From positions 1 through 64,000 of the forward strand of contig NZ_JHBV01000021.1 of the NCBI RefSeq assembly GCF_000724545.1: DNA of 64,000 nucleotides, read 5' to 3'. The notes beneath the pieces were generated by a model that saw only the letters and a list, made by a program, of their open reading frames with translations, did not search any database and was not told where the DNA came from. The stretch comes from Aureispira sp. CCB-QB1 (GTDB lineage: Bacteria > Bacteroidota > Bacteroidia > Chitinophagales > Saprospiraceae). Position numbers and translations under genes: made by a program. How positions within the stretch are numbered: the first letter of the stretch is position 1; each line of letters starts with the position of its first letter. Shown piece after piece: positions 47,472 through 57,088 of the stretch.

Positions 47472-48233
47472 ATGTATCGCATATTAATGATTGCCAATGT
47501 TTTATTCTTTGTAATCGTTCTTGTTATCAATACATTGGCAGTTACGTCCCCTTTTTGGGGGAAATCAATCGTTGAGTTAACAGATTTACATGCCAACATG
47601 CTCACACCAGAGCATTTTTCGTCTAGTATTTGGAGTATCATTTATCCCTTATTGAGTTTATCTATTATTGATCAAATAAAAACGGTGCTAAAAAAAGAAG
47701 CAGTGCCTAGAGAAGTTCAAAGTGTTGGCATTGGATTTATAATTACCTTTGTCCTAAACTGCGGATGGCTAATTGCTTGGGAAGCTGAATATCTTATTCT
47801 TTCTTTTGCAATAATTTTTTCTAATTGGCTAACCCTTATATGGGTTTATTACCGTTTGGTAGGGGTGGAAAAAGCACGATGGATTTATACCATCCCTTTT
47901 AGTATTTATTTGGCTTGGATTTGCATAGGTGCCCTTCTTCACCTCAATCTCTTACTCATTTACTTAGGATTTGACTTTTTTGGACTATCAGAGGAATACT
48001 GGACTGCCGCCTTAATTGTTATGGGGATTTTTGGAACATTATTAGTCTTGTACCTCAATCAAGACATTTGGTTTACATTAGTTTTAATATGGGCTTTTTT
48101 AGGAATTTTCTTGAGAAGCAAACGATTGTTCTACGAAAACAATTGGGTTACTATCATGTCTTTGTTTGCTATGGTATTTTTAGCTGTAGTAGGCACATGG
48201 ACTCAATTCCGAAAAATAAAATCATCCGATTAA
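47472..48233 (+). CDS. TspO/MBR-like membrane protein
   Basis: A 253-residue protein from the ATG at 47472 (MYRILMIANVLFF); the frame extends to 47406. Seven or so hydrophobic helices. The segments MLTPEHFSSSIWSIIYPL and PFSIYLAWICIGALLHL match the Trp-rich TspO signature of the longer Bacteroidota version. TspO proteins bind porphyrins and cholesterol-like ligands. The second half may carry extra helices beyond the five-helix TspO fold. Confidence 0.65.
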   Translation: MYRILMIANVLFFVIVLVINTLAVTSPFWGKSIVELTDLHANMLTPEHFSSSIWSIIYPLLSLSIIDQIKTVLKKEAVPREVQSVGIGFIITFVLNCGWLIAWEAEYLILSFAIIFSNWLTLIWVYYRLVGVEKARWIYTIPFSIYLAWICIGALLHLNLLLIYLGFDFFGLSEEYWTAALIVMGIFGTLLVLYLNQDIWFTLVLIWAFLGIFLRSKRLFYENNWVTIMSLFAMVFLAVVGTWTQFRKIKSSD

Positions 48234-48251
48234 TCTTCTCTCTTATATTAT

Positions 48252-48293
48252 AAAAGTCGTCCCATCTTAGCGAGCTAAAATGGGACGACTTTT
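48252..48293. terminator. Bidirectional terminator, TspO-like / beta-barrel genes
   Basis: A perfect 14-bp stem (48252-48265 with 48280-48293) capped by an inner TTAG/CTAA pair around CGAG. Located between convergent genes. Confidence 0.85.
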
Positions 48294-48383
48294 AAGATAT
48301 TCATGAACTTTTACGTTCACTTTTCTTCTATTAGAGTTAGCTGCGCTGCATAGTTTCAGCCAGCTATAGTTATATCCGTTCTA

Positions 48384-49019
48384 TTATTTTCTTCCTAGAT
48401 ACACTTGCAATCCTATTGAAAAGTCAAATGCATGTGTCAAAGAGTAACTTGTTGTCTCTACTCCATTTGCAGTCAAAATACTATTACTGCTTGCAAAATT
48501 ATACTTTGCTAATGCTTCGATACCAATGTTATCATTTGAAAAAATCGTAAACCCTGGCCCAATACTGAATGCAAATACATTGGTTACAGCCAATTGTTGT
48601 TCGTTGTTTATGGTAATATTATCGGTAGAGTTTCCATATCCAAAATCAGTCTCAAAGAACAAGGCTTTGTCTCCAAAAGGAATATAGTATCGTAAAAAAG
48701 GTCCAAATAATAAGTCACTATCTAACTCGTCACGGTTATTGTTTTTTACCGTACTCAATGTGTAATCAATTCCAATACCTGTTGCAAAGTTATTAACAAA
48801 GAAATAACCAACAGATGGAGCGATATTAAATTGCGTTGCACTTGACCCTTCTGTTTCTGAACCATTGACACTTACGGTAGACGACGCTGTAGATAAGCCC
48901 AATTCTCCACCTATCATGAAGTTACCTTTCTTCGTTTGGGCTTCCATTGTATTAAACGAGAATAAGACAGTTGCAAATGCCAAAGTACTGGCGAATAATA
49001 TTTTCCTTAAGTTAAGCAT
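48384..49019 (-). CDS. Outer-membrane beta-barrel protein, copy A
   Basis: A 211-residue protein with a signal peptide (1-28, ending MEAQ) and an eight-strand-like small barrel (porin/OmpW-like outer membrane protein): GNFMIGGELGLST at the start and AFDFSIGLQVYLGRK at the end. It is a tandem duplicate of the next gene: same length, no gaps, 180 of 211 residues identical by my count. A different signal region accounts for much of the difference. Confidence 0.8.
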   Translation of the reverse strand: MLNLRKILFASTLAFATVLFSFNTMEAQTKKGNFMIGGELGLSTASSTVSVNGSETEGSSATQFNIAPSVGYFFVNNFATGIGIDYTLSTVKNNNRDELDSDLLFGPFLRYYIPFGDKALFFETDFGYGNSTDNITINNEQQLAVTNVFAFSIGPGFTIFSNDNIGIEALAKYNFASSNSILTANGVETTSYSLTHAFDFSIGLQVYLGRK

Positions 49020-49347
49020 GTTTTTTCTTTTTTATTGATTAATAATAATTCATTTTATTGATTATATTTTCATTTCATTGTGACATAACTAAATTAAAAT
49101 TTAACAAAATCAATCAATCTAACAAAACAAAATACAATCACACAATAACCAGATAAGCAATACATTATACTACCAAGTCACTATATAAACAAAACAACCA
49201 AAATAAAAAAATGTTCATAAAAACCACTTTTAATTACACCTAAAAAATAAAACAAATTTTAATAATTATAATAAAATAAAAAAAGACCAATTGACAATAG
49301 CCAACTGATCTATATATATTTATAGACTACTAATCAAGTAGTTTCCA
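49020..49347. other. AT-rich gap between the duplicated beta-barrel genes
   Basis: 328 bp, extremely A/T-rich with long A-runs. It holds the terminator of copy B and presumably the promoter of copy A. No exact -7 box was found. Confidence 0.5.
49285..49310 (-). terminator. Terminator of beta-barrel copy B
   Basis: On the minus strand GATCAGTTG pairs with CAATTGGTC (9 bp including two G-U pairs), 8-nt loop, followed by T7. The wobble pairs fit only the minus-strand transcript. Confidence 0.7.
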
Positions 49348-49983
49348 TTATTTTCTTCCTAAGTATACTTGTAGACCTACAGAAAAGTCAAAAGCATGTG
49401 TGATAGAGTTACTAGTTGTCTCTACTCCATTCGCAGTCAAAATACTATTACTACTTGCAAAATTATACTTTGCCAATGCCTCAATACCAATATTATCATT
49501 AGAGAAAATTGTAAAACCTGGTCCAATACCTGCTGCAAATACATTGGTCACAGCCAATTGTTGTTCATTATTTACGGTGATATTATCTGTAGAATTCCCA
49601 TATCCAAAATCGACCTCAAAGAATAAAGCCTTATCTCCAAATGGCACATAATATCTCATATATGGTCCAAATAACAAATCACTATCTAACTCATCACGTC
49701 TATTATTTTTTACCGTACTCAATGTGTAATCAACTCCAATACCCATTGCAAAGTTATTAGCAAAGAAATAACCAACAGATGGAGCGATATTAAATTGCGT
49801 TGCACTTGACCCCTCTGTTTCTGAACCATCAACGTTTACCGTAGAAGATGAAGTAGACAAACCTACCTCTCCACCAACCATAAAGTTCCCCTTCTGAGTT
49901 TGGGCATTCATTGCATTAGTTGTGAATAAAAGTGTCGCGAACGTTAATAAACTAAAGAATATTGTCTTTCTAAAATTAAGCAT
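49348..49983 (-). CDS. Outer-membrane beta-barrel protein, copy B
   Basis: A 211-residue protein, signal peptide (1-28, ending MNAQ), small outer-membrane barrel. Nearly the same as copy A (180 of 211 identical); most changes are in the first 45 residues and the rest are conservative. It has its own terminator, so each copy is probably an independent transcription unit. Function unknown. Confidence 0.8.
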   Translation of the reverse strand: MLNFRKTIFFSLLTFATLLFTTNAMNAQTQKGNFMVGGEVGLSTSSSTVNVDGSETEGSSATQFNIAPSVGYFFANNFAMGIGVDYTLSTVKNNRRDELDSDLLFGPYMRYYVPFGDKALFFEVDFGYGNSTDNITVNNEQQLAVTNVFAAGIGPGFTIFSNDNIGIEALAKYNFASSNSILTANGVETTSNSITHAFDFSVGLQVYLGRK

Positions 49984-50448
49984 GTTTTTTCTTTTAATTG
50001 TTAAAAAAAATAGTTTCTATACGTTTTACACTCACTTAAAAGCATTAAAATAAACATATAATGTGTCTATAAAAACAACATACATATTAAAAATAAAGCT
50101 ATAAAAAGATTAAATCAAAGCAAATGTAAACCTGTTCCATCAAGCAAAGAATTAACGTATTAATTGCGTTGCTTTCATCTATACAACATTGAGAAAATTA
50201 TTTTTGTTTAAAAAAAAGTTAAAAAAAACATACTTTAGTTAAAGATGATAACATAAAAAAAGGTTTAAACAAAAAAACCAAAACCAACATAATGAACTGA
50301 TAATCAAAACAAAATAAATATATAAAGTTATTTTCCAAAATTTAAGCTTATTCTCTCATTTTACGATTTTTTCATATAAAACAAAAAAAGGCGGTGCTAA
50401 TGCACCGCCCTCAAACAAGGCTTCTTAATAATTTTATTGCTCTATTCT
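49984..50448. other. AT-rich intergenic region upstream of beta-barrel copy B
   Basis: 465 bp, very A-rich. It contains the control region of copy B and, at its left-hand neighbour's end, the terminator of the pth gene. No gene is apparent. Confidence 0.5.
50390..50409 (-). terminator. Terminator of the pth gene
   Basis: GGCGGTGC (50390-50397) and GCACCGCC (50402-50409), a GC-rich 8-bp stem with a TAAT/ATTA loop, followed on the minus strand by T7. Confidence 0.9.
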
Positions 50449-51150
50449 TTAACTTTCGTTTCCGTCCTTTTCTTCCTTATTAGGCTTTTCTTTCTTTTTC
50501 TTAGGAGGCGCCATTAAGTCTTTATTTGTGACATTCATTGTTCTCTCCAAACCAATCGTCCCAAAATTTAAAACGCCTTGCCCTGCATGCTTAATAATTG
50601 CTGGCAAATCCGCTGCCTCTTGATTCGTCCAACGGCCTAGTACAAAATCAACTTGTTTGCCCTTGCCAAAACGATCTCCTATGCCTATTCTCAATCTAGG
50701 ATATTGGCTTGTACTTAACAGTTGCTCTATATTCTTAAGACCATTGTGCCCCCCAGCACTCCCCTTGGATTTTACTTTTACTTTGCCAAAACTCAAATTC
50801 AGGTCATCCAAAATAACCAAAAGGTTGGAAATTTTGATCTTCTCTTTTTGCAACCAATAACGAATAGCTTGTCCACTTAGATTCATATACGTATTGGGTT
50901 TCAACAAAATAAATGTTCTCCCCTTGTGGCGAAACGAACCAACCATCCCGTAACGTTCACTCTTATACTGCACGTCAAATTTATCTGCTAAATAATCCAC
51001 CACATCAAAGCCAATATTATGACGAGTACCGTCATAATCTGGTCCTATGTTCCCCAAACCTGTAATAAGATATTTCACACTATTCTCTATTTTTGAAGTT
51101 TCAAGTTCTTGATTGACAAACAGACGTTTTATAAACTTGAACATATTCAT
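50449..51150 (-). CDS. pth: Peptidyl-tRNA hydrolase
   Basis: A 233-residue protein. Catalytic features: GLGNIGPDYDGTRHNIGFD (31-49) with Asn34 and His44, KPNTYMNLSG with Asn90, DDLNL with Asp116 and GGHNGL with Asn136. It releases peptides from tRNAs after drop-off. It has a ~24-residue N-terminal and a ~28-residue Lys/Glu-rich C-terminal extension compared with the usual ~190. It follows rplY, a common pairing. Confidence 0.96.
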   Translation of the reverse strand: MNMFKFIKRLFVNQELETSKIENSVKYLITGLGNIGPDYDGTRHNIGFDVVDYLADKFDVQYKSERYGMVGSFRHKGRTFILLKPNTYMNLSGQAIRYWLQKEKIKISNLLVILDDLNLSFGKVKVKSKGSAGGHNGLKNIEQLLSTSQYPRLRIGIGDRFGKGKQVDFVLGRWTNQEAADLPAIIKHAGQGVLNFGTIGLERTMNVTNKDLMAPPKKKKEKPNKEEKDGNES

Positions 51151-51178
51151 TAATTTATGAAGTGATAAGATACAACAA

Positions 51179-51207
51179 AAGACGTATTAGAAAATCCAAT
51201 ACGTCTT
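51179..51207 (-). terminator. Terminator between rplY and pth
   Basis: AAGACGTATT (51179-51188) pairs with AATACGTCTT (51198-51207), 9-nt loop, then TTTTGTTG on the minus strand. It lies 57 bp beyond the rplY stop codon and just before pth. Confidence 0.75.
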
Positions 51208-51263
51208 AAGATATTATATACCTACTCTTTGTCTTAAAAAGATAAAGAATATAAAGTTTTTTA

Positions 51264-51854
51264 TTATTGAGCAGATTCTGCTGCTGATCTTGCTTCTGCA
51301 GAACGCAAAGCACGTGGTACTTCAACAGAAGCCAAAGGAATTCCACCAGCATTCATAATCTCGATACCTTCTTCTACTTGAATTTCACGTACACGGATAG
51401 ATTTACCCAACATCAAGTGCTCAACGTTTACTTCAATAAATGAAGAAAGTTTATCTGGAGTAGTTTTCACCTTAACTTTGCGAATTTTTTGCATCAAAAC
51501 ACCACCAACTTTTACACCTTTGGCCGTACCAACCAATTTGATTGGAATTTCTGCTTTTACACTTTGTCCTTCTACTAACTCCAACAAATCAACATGTTGA
51601 ATAGCATCAGTAACTGGGTGAAACTGCACAGTTTTGATAATAGCATTGTATTTTGCGCCATCTAACTCAACCTCTGCTGTTCTAAATTCATTTGTATAAA
51701 TCAAATCACGCAAAGCCTTTGTTGTAAGGCTAAAGTGAAGGTTTTTTTCGCCACCGTAAAGAACGCAAGGTACCAAACCTGCATTGCGTAGTGCTTTTGT
51801 ACTTTTCTTGCCTAATTCAGTTCTTGAAGTACCTGATAATGCGATCGTTTTCAT
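51264..51854 (-). CDS. rplY: 50S ribosomal protein bL25 (CTC form)
   Basis: A 196-residue protein, the two-domain CTC form: N-terminal L25 domain (MKTIALSGTSRTELGKKSTKALRNAGLVPCVLYGG-like start, split by family conventions) and a C-terminal TL5-like domain (VDLLELVEGQSVKAEIP). It binds 5S rRNA. The C-terminus is Ala/Ser/Arg-rich. Adjacent to pth as in many bacteria. Confidence 0.96.
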   Translation of the reverse strand: MKTIALSGTSRTELGKKSTKALRNAGLVPCVLYGGEKNLHFSLTTKALRDLIYTNEFRTAEVELDGAKYNAIIKTVQFHPVTDAIQHVDLLELVEGQSVKAEIPIKLVGTAKGVKVGGVLMQKIRKVKVKTTPDKLSSFIEVNVEHLMLGKSIRVREIQVEEGIEIMNAGGIPLASVEVPRALRSAEARSAAESAQ

Positions 51855-52080
51855 CTGAATATTTATATTTTATTCTAAGTAAATACTTTTCTTTTTGGAC
51901 GTGCAAAGATAAAAAACTATTTATCATATTCAAAACAATGGCTTTAATACTTAAGCCTTTTATATCAAAAAACTAATACCTAAAAACCCCAAAACGCCAT
52001 AAGAAACTGAAAATCAAAAACATCCCCCTAAACAAAGGTGCGGTATTTTTTTTAGCTGAAATACAAAAAAAAACACTTTT

Positions 52081-54336
52081 TTACTTTATCAGCTCTTGCA
52101 AACGCTTTATACTCTGCTGATTTTCATCTAGGTTAATGGCATTCAAAATATCATTTTTTTCTCGTTGAGTTAAATGAAGACTCAACGAGGCTCGTTCATT
52201 CAAAATCGTTGGTTTGTACACAAAATCAACTACATCTATCTTATCATATCCTATTTTTGATTTCAGATAAGATACATAAGTATCATGGTGGTAATTTTGA
52301 ATAGCATCTAAGGCAAAAACGGGTCCCAAAGGATTGAAAGCCAATTCGGATAATGATTTGGTCGTTGTCTCTGCAATTTTTTCTGCCTGTGCGTACGAAC
52401 GAATTGATATAATTGTAATTCCACTGGTATTTTCTCTAATCCATTTTCTAAAAATAGCAGCAAATCTTGTGGCCGTTTCCAAACCAAAATTATCTCTAAA
52501 GCCAGCATCTACTAATGTTAGTACAGGATTCGTAGGCATTTGAACACTTGGAAAAATAAAAGGGAAGGTAGCATTCATTCTCAAAGCTGTGGCAAACCTC
52601 AAGTTAAAAGGATTGTGTTTTGAAAATAAAGCCCCATAATCTACCGCATCAATTCTAGATACTCGATCCTCTCCTTGATAACTAAATGGAGGCCGCATCA
52701 TATAACTAACGGCATGGGGAGAAATGACCATCATTCGACTATCATTAGAAATCAATGGTGTAATAAACATCATTGGAATTAGTGCCTCTTCTTCTGGTTT
52801 TTTATAATAATTTAAGGACTCTCCCAATAAACCTTCTGTGTTTTCAATAAACTGTTGTTCAAAAATATATCCCCGATCTTGGCGGTAAGTATACCCATTC
52901 ACTTCGCGGTTAACCCAAGGAATAAATATGTCATTCACCAAAAAAGTAAATGCTAAAGAGTTCATCAAATCTTTGGCCGTATAGTCCAAATATTTTTTAT
53001 CGTACAAATCAATCTTTTTTCCTTTTTGCTTTTGATAGTACAACTCTCGATACAAAGATGCTCCCCACATTCCCCCCGAAGCTCCTGTCATCAAGACAGT
53101 ATGTTTCATCAACTTTCCGTTCAAAGATTTATCAATTTCACGAATAACATGATTTGACCACAAACTAGCTCGGATACCTCCACCGCTAACGCACAACAAT
53201 ACCAACTTAGGCTTTCTCAACAATCGACTCTTTCCAAATTTATTTCGCCAACGCTCCAAAATCTCTAAAGTAGCCTTACTATCCTCTTTGTATCTTTCTT
53301 TTGAACAAATTGAATCCAACACTTCCACAGAATAATCCACATAAGGAGCATCGTAATTTAAACCATAAGCACTATTTTGATAAGAAAACCACCCCCATGA
53401 CATCATCTGACTAATAAAGAAAAAAGCTGTCAACAAAAAAAGCACTTTCCATTCTTCCATCCAGTAGGTTAAGGCTCCTATAATAGTCGTCACAATGGAC
53501 AGTAGTAACAATAGACTCGCTCCTGCTGGAATCCGAAATGGTTCGTACTCGACCATAGCCGCCATCAGTATCAAAGCGGTAATGCTTAAACTTTGTATGA
53601 CCAAAGCATTCGCATGATTTTGACGAAACACACGCTCTAATAATTTGAAATTATAATGCTCTACATTCCGCACAATTCTCCATTGAAAATATTCCGTCAA
53701 AAAGAAATCGACCCGCCAAGCATTTTTATAAGGACCATTATCCATGATGTTTAGTTGCCGCTCCTTTCTTTTGACAATAATTGCCTTTAGCATCTTGGAC
53801 AACTTTAGCTTATTCAGTTTTCGATACGTTTGCATATCTGTATTGGTATACTGAAAATATAGCATAGAGCTTAGAACCATCAGAAAAGCCCCCAACAAAA
53901 ACCCTAAACAATCAAACAAGATGCTGTACTCTCCTGTATATTCATTGTACCACTGAAAATGTACAATTTTGAATACATAGAAAATGATAAAAGTAACAGG
54001 AATGAAAAAGTTATTAAAACTAAATTTGGCAAAAGGTCGATACAAAGACGCTAAAAAAGGAAAACGATAACTATTTAATATATAAACACTAGTGTTCCAA
54101 GCAATAAAAAAACTTCCATAAGCCAAGCCAATTATAAAGAAACTCCAAAAAGTAACTTTTCCCATATATTCAGGATCTAAAAACATCTTATGAAATCCCA
54201 TAGAGGACCCTATATTTCCATTTACTATAGCAAACAAAACTCCCCAAAGACTTAATAGTAGAATATTATGCTTCAGTTGTAGTTTTATTAATTGAATGGG
54301 AAACGTGTAATATATATTAGCTAAGCGTTCTTTCAT
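52081..54336 (-). CDS. Patatin-like phospholipase with N-terminal membrane domain
   Basis: A 751-residue protein from the ATG at 54336; an upstream ATG at 54378 lies inside the -7 box. The first ~320 residues contain about eight hydrophobic helices. The C-terminal half is patatin-like: GGGIRAS (385-391), nucleophile motif GASGG with Ser420, and DAG with Asp610 (the DG/A-G dyad partner). It should hydrolyse acyl lipids, anchored at a membrane. Most patatins are soluble, secreted or barrel-fused, so the helical fusion is uncommon. Confidence 0.82.
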   Translation of the reverse strand: MKERLANIYYTFPIQLIKLQLKHNILLLSLWGVLFAIVNGNIGSSMGFHKMFLDPEYMGKVTFWSFFIIGLAYGSFFIAWNTSVYILNSYRFPFLASLYRPFAKFSFNNFFIPVTFIIFYVFKIVHFQWYNEYTGEYSILFDCLGFLLGAFLMVLSSMLYFQYTNTDMQTYRKLNKLKLSKMLKAIIVKRKERQLNIMDNGPYKNAWRVDFFLTEYFQWRIVRNVEHYNFKLLERVFRQNHANALVIQSLSITALILMAAMVEYEPFRIPAGASLLLLLSIVTTIIGALTYWMEEWKVLFLLTAFFFISQMMSWGWFSYQNSAYGLNYDAPYVDYSVEVLDSICSKERYKEDSKATLEILERWRNKFGKSRLLRKPKLVLLCVSGGGIRASLWSNHVIREIDKSLNGKLMKHTVLMTGASGGMWGASLYRELYYQKQKGKKIDLYDKKYLDYTAKDLMNSLAFTFLVNDIFIPWVNREVNGYTYRQDRGYIFEQQFIENTEGLLGESLNYYKKPEEEALIPMMFITPLISNDSRMMVISPHAVSYMMRPPFSYQGEDRVSRIDAVDYGALFSKHNPFNLRFATALRMNATFPFIFPSVQMPTNPVLTLVDAGFRDNFGLETATRFAAIFRKWIRENTSGITIISIRSYAQAEKIAETTTKSLSELAFNPLGPVFALDAIQNYHHDTYVSYLKSKIGYDKIDVVDFVYKPTILNERASLSLHLTQREKNDILNAINLDENQQSIKRLQELIK

Positions 54337-54375
54337 TGTGATGCCCCAAATGCATGTTACAAAATAATACTCCTT

Positions 54376-54405
54376 CAAAGATAGTATGGCACAAGCATTG
54401 CCATA
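54376..54405 (-). promoter_or_regulatory. Patatin gene promoter with operator-like palindrome
   Basis: On the minus strand TATCTTTG (54376-54383) is a perfect TAnnTTTG -7 box, 40 bp before the start codon. Immediately upstream, TATGGCA (54385-54391) and TGCCATA (54399-54405) form a 7-bp inverted repeat with a 7-nt spacer over the -33 region, where no TTTG is found. Confidence 0.55.
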
Positions 54406-54907
54406 TAGTTATAAGGTGATTTAACGATTTATTTAAATAAATGATTATAACAATAATCTGCTAAAATCATGCTAATAGCTCAAAGGTAACTTTTAGTCCC
54501 CCTTATTCAGCTCGTAGCTTGTCCGTTAATTCCCTTTAGTCGTGGTCTTTGGCCTTTGTGTTATTAACACTAGCTGGCTCGGCAAGCTCAATTCAAAAAA
54601 GCTAAAAATGACAAAACGACAGTACAATAAATATAAGTTAGATATAAAATTTAGCCAACGATAGGTGATCATTTACTGAGACTAGACATTTATACAATTA
54701 GACGATTCTTTTTTTTACTACTAGTCCAATATGATTAATAATCAATGGCAAAATGTTACAAAACGACTACGGTTGGCAGACCTACTAAGGCTTAATCCTA
54801 TTATTTTTGAGAAATACAATAATAAATTTTTATTTTTGTGTTCACTCTAAGATAAAATTTTGCTTGTAGAATCCCCGTAGCAGCTTCAAAATAATACTAG
54901 ATAGATT
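54406..54907. other. Divergent intergenic region
   Basis: About 500 bp. It contains a GC-rich patch around 54500-54590 (including AGCTCGTAGCTTG and CTAGCTGGCTCGGC) similar in style to patches near 34.0, 48.3 and 60.8 kb, and the promoter at 54806-54838. No coding sequence seen. Confidence 0.5.
54806..54838 (+). promoter_or_regulatory. Bacteroidota-type promoter
   Basis: TTTG (54806-54809), a 21-bp spacer and TATTTTTG (54831-54838) match the TTTG-N19/21-TAnnTTTG consensus of the Bacteroidota housekeeping sigma factor. A start near 54845 would give a ~60-base leader for the gene at 54908. Confidence 0.7.
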
Positions 54908-55873
54908 ATGAAACAACTTATCATACTCCTCTTAGGAATTTTCGTCCCTATGCTACTTGTAGCTCAAACTGACTCTGTCCGTTACACGCTTTCGGAAGAT
55001 CGAGAATTTATCAAAGAAAGTGACTTTACTGGCTATACTTTTATTCCTTCTGAAGGAAAAATGAGTACAGCCCACTATCCTGATCCTATTGCTCCTGGAG
55101 TTGTAAAATTCTCCGTATTCAACTCTTATTTATTGGTTGATGAACGTGCTAGATACACTCCTGGTGGCATTGTTGACCCTCCAACCGATGACAAGCCTTA
55201 CCGTTTGCGAATTTCTCGTATTGACAAAATACCGTATGGTTATCACATGAAGCTAATAGATCCAGAAAATAGAGACTTGCAAGGATATCTCAAGATTTAT
55301 ATTGATGGAATTAGCCAAGTAGACATGCTCAAATATCGTCCAAGTATGGCTGATCCTGAGCATACTTACATCATTGCAAGAACTAGCAAAGAACAATTAC
55401 TTGAAGATGGGAAATTTTTCACGCACCAACAAGATTTTGATGCTCGAACATTGGATGAGTTTTGGGGCAAAGTACTTTATCCTTTTTTATCGCTCGAAAA
55501 TCAATCTAACTTAGATTATCGAAAAATTTCTCGAATCTACCGTTCTGATGATGTTGATATCCGTTTCGAAGAAGAAACTGTCGCTAAGGGTAAAAAAGAA
55601 AAAATACTCCAATACATTATCTTTAATCAAAAAGATGGTACGCGCCGAAAACTATTGGTCAAGAAACTAAAAGAAATTGAGTATCAAAATAGAGATGCCA
55701 AGAGAACAGTTTTAGAGGTCGAAGTAAAGGACGAAAATACACAGGAAAATTACTTTATCTTAATGCATCGAGGTATCAAGTCTTATTTAAAAGCGATTGA
55801 ATTACAGGACGAAAAAACCAGACAAAGTTTGCTTTATTATGAGATGCGTCGTGGAAAACGAATTATAGAATAA
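54908..55873 (+). CDS. Hypothetical exported protein
   Basis: A 321-residue protein with a signal peptide (1-19, ending VAQ). The mature part is highly charged, mixed alpha/beta with Asp/Arg/Lys-rich strands, and ends RRGKRIIE. I do not recognise a family. It has a strong promoter of its own and no cotranscribed neighbour (203 bp to the next gene). Confidence 0.65.
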   Translation: MKQLIILLLGIFVPMLLVAQTDSVRYTLSEDREFIKESDFTGYTFIPSEGKMSTAHYPDPIAPGVVKFSVFNSYLLVDERARYTPGGIVDPPTDDKPYRLRISRIDKIPYGYHMKLIDPENRDLQGYLKIYIDGISQVDMLKYRPSMADPEHTYIIARTSKEQLLEDGKFFTHQQDFDARTLDEFWGKVLYPFLSLENQSNLDYRKISRIYRSDDVDIRFEEETVAKGKKEKILQYIIFNQKDGTRRKLLVKKLKEIEYQNRDAKRTVLEVEVKDENTQENYFILMHRGIKSYLKAIELQDEKTRQSLLYYEMRRGKRIIE

Positions 55874-56006
55874 CAATTACACTATTATTGCCAACTAAGC
55901 TCATAGAGTGCTGTTAGATAACACATTTTGTAGTGAACATAAGCTTGGAGCAACGAATGACTGGTAGGTTTCTGACACCTTATAACAAACATTCTGTTTT
56001 CAATCC

Positions 56007-56036
56007 ATGCAAATCAATTGCATTTTTGTACTTTTG
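56007..56036 (+). promoter_or_regulatory. Promoter and palindrome upstream of DUF2279 gene
   Basis: TACTTTTG (56029-56036) fits the -7 box, 40 bp before the ATG. ATGCAA (56007-56012) and TTGCAT (56018-56023) form a palindrome with a 5-nt spacer in the promoter spacer region, a plausible operator. No TTTG at -33. Confidence 0.45.
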
Positions 56037-56076
56037 AGGCTTCTTTTAAAGCATTCGCTCTTGTTCCCTTATCATT

Positions 56077-57084
56077 ATGAAAAATTGGCTCTTGTTTTTA
56101 ATTCTATGTTGTAGCTTATCTGCCTCAGCACAAATAGATAGCATTTCGCTTCCAAAGCAAAAGCTTGGCTTTTTTGAGAATGCTCCTAGCTTTAATCAAA
56201 GCAGATTTTGGACCTTAACAGGGATAGGAATTACAGGGTATAGTGCTGTGACCATTGGTTTGGACAGGGCATGGTATGCCAATTACCCTCGTGGACAATT
56301 TCATTTTTTTGACGATTGGCAAGGCTGGCAACAGATGGATAAGTTTGGGCATGCTATGACTGGATATTTTGAGAGCAAATGGGCTGGCAATTTGTATCGT
56401 TGGGCGGGTCTTTCTCAAAGAGATGCTGCATGGGTTGGGTTTGGTACTGGACTACTATTCCAAACCACCTTAGAAGTCATGGATGGTTTTTCAGATCAAT
56501 GGGGTTTTTCTTGGGGCGATATGGGCTTTAACGTCATTGGTTCGGGCTTGTATTTAGGTCAAGAATTGCTTTGGAAAGAACAACGCATCCGTTTAAAAAT
56601 GTCTACCCATCGCCCACAATATTCTACGCAATTGTTCCAAGCTAACAACAGCATGGCTACCACTTCTATCAATGCACGTACGGCCAATTTATTTGGTACA
56701 AGTCCTGCTGAACTTTTATTCAAAGAATATAATGGTCAAACAATATGGATGTCTGTCAACGTTGCTTCGTTTTTAAAGGAACGTCCTAATAATTTCCCAC
56801 CCAAGTGGATCAATGTAGCTGTTGGATATGGTATTGAAAACTTTTTTGGTGCAGAAAGCAATACTTGGGAAGACAAAACAACTGGTGATCAATTTACAGC
56901 GCCACCTCAATACCAGCGCCACAGTCAATTTTTCTTATCTTTAGATATTGATTTTGAACGTATCCCAACCAAACACAAATGGCTAAAAACCGTTTTTGGA
57001 ATTTTGAATATATTCAAAGTGCCTTTTCCTACACTTGAGGTCAATACTTTAGGGCAAGTAAAGTTTCATGCCTTTTACTTTTAA
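56077..57084 (+). CDS. DUF2279 (YfiM-like) protein
   Basis: A 335-residue protein with a signal peptide (1-18). The DUF2279 core is evident: YSAVTIGLDRAWYANYPRG, FFDDWQGWQQMDKFGHAMTGYF and GFSWGDMGFNVIGSGLYLGQEL, with conserved Asp/His that suggest a membrane-associated active site. In Bacteroidota it is usually an outer-membrane-associated or periplasmic protein of unknown role. Convergent with a GumN/TraB gene. Confidence 0.85.
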   Translation: MKNWLLFLILCCSLSASAQIDSISLPKQKLGFFENAPSFNQSRFWTLTGIGITGYSAVTIGLDRAWYANYPRGQFHFFDDWQGWQQMDKFGHAMTGYFESKWAGNLYRWAGLSQRDAAWVGFGTGLLFQTTLEVMDGFSDQWGFSWGDMGFNVIGSGLYLGQELLWKEQRIRLKMSTHRPQYSTQLFQANNSMATTSINARTANLFGTSPAELLFKEYNGQTIWMSVNVASFLKERPNNFPPKWINVAVGYGIENFFGAESNTWEDKTTGDQFTAPPQYQRHSQFFLSLDIDFERIPTKHKWLKTVFGILNIFKVPFPTLEVNTLGQVKFHAFYF

Positions 57085-57088
57085 AAAA

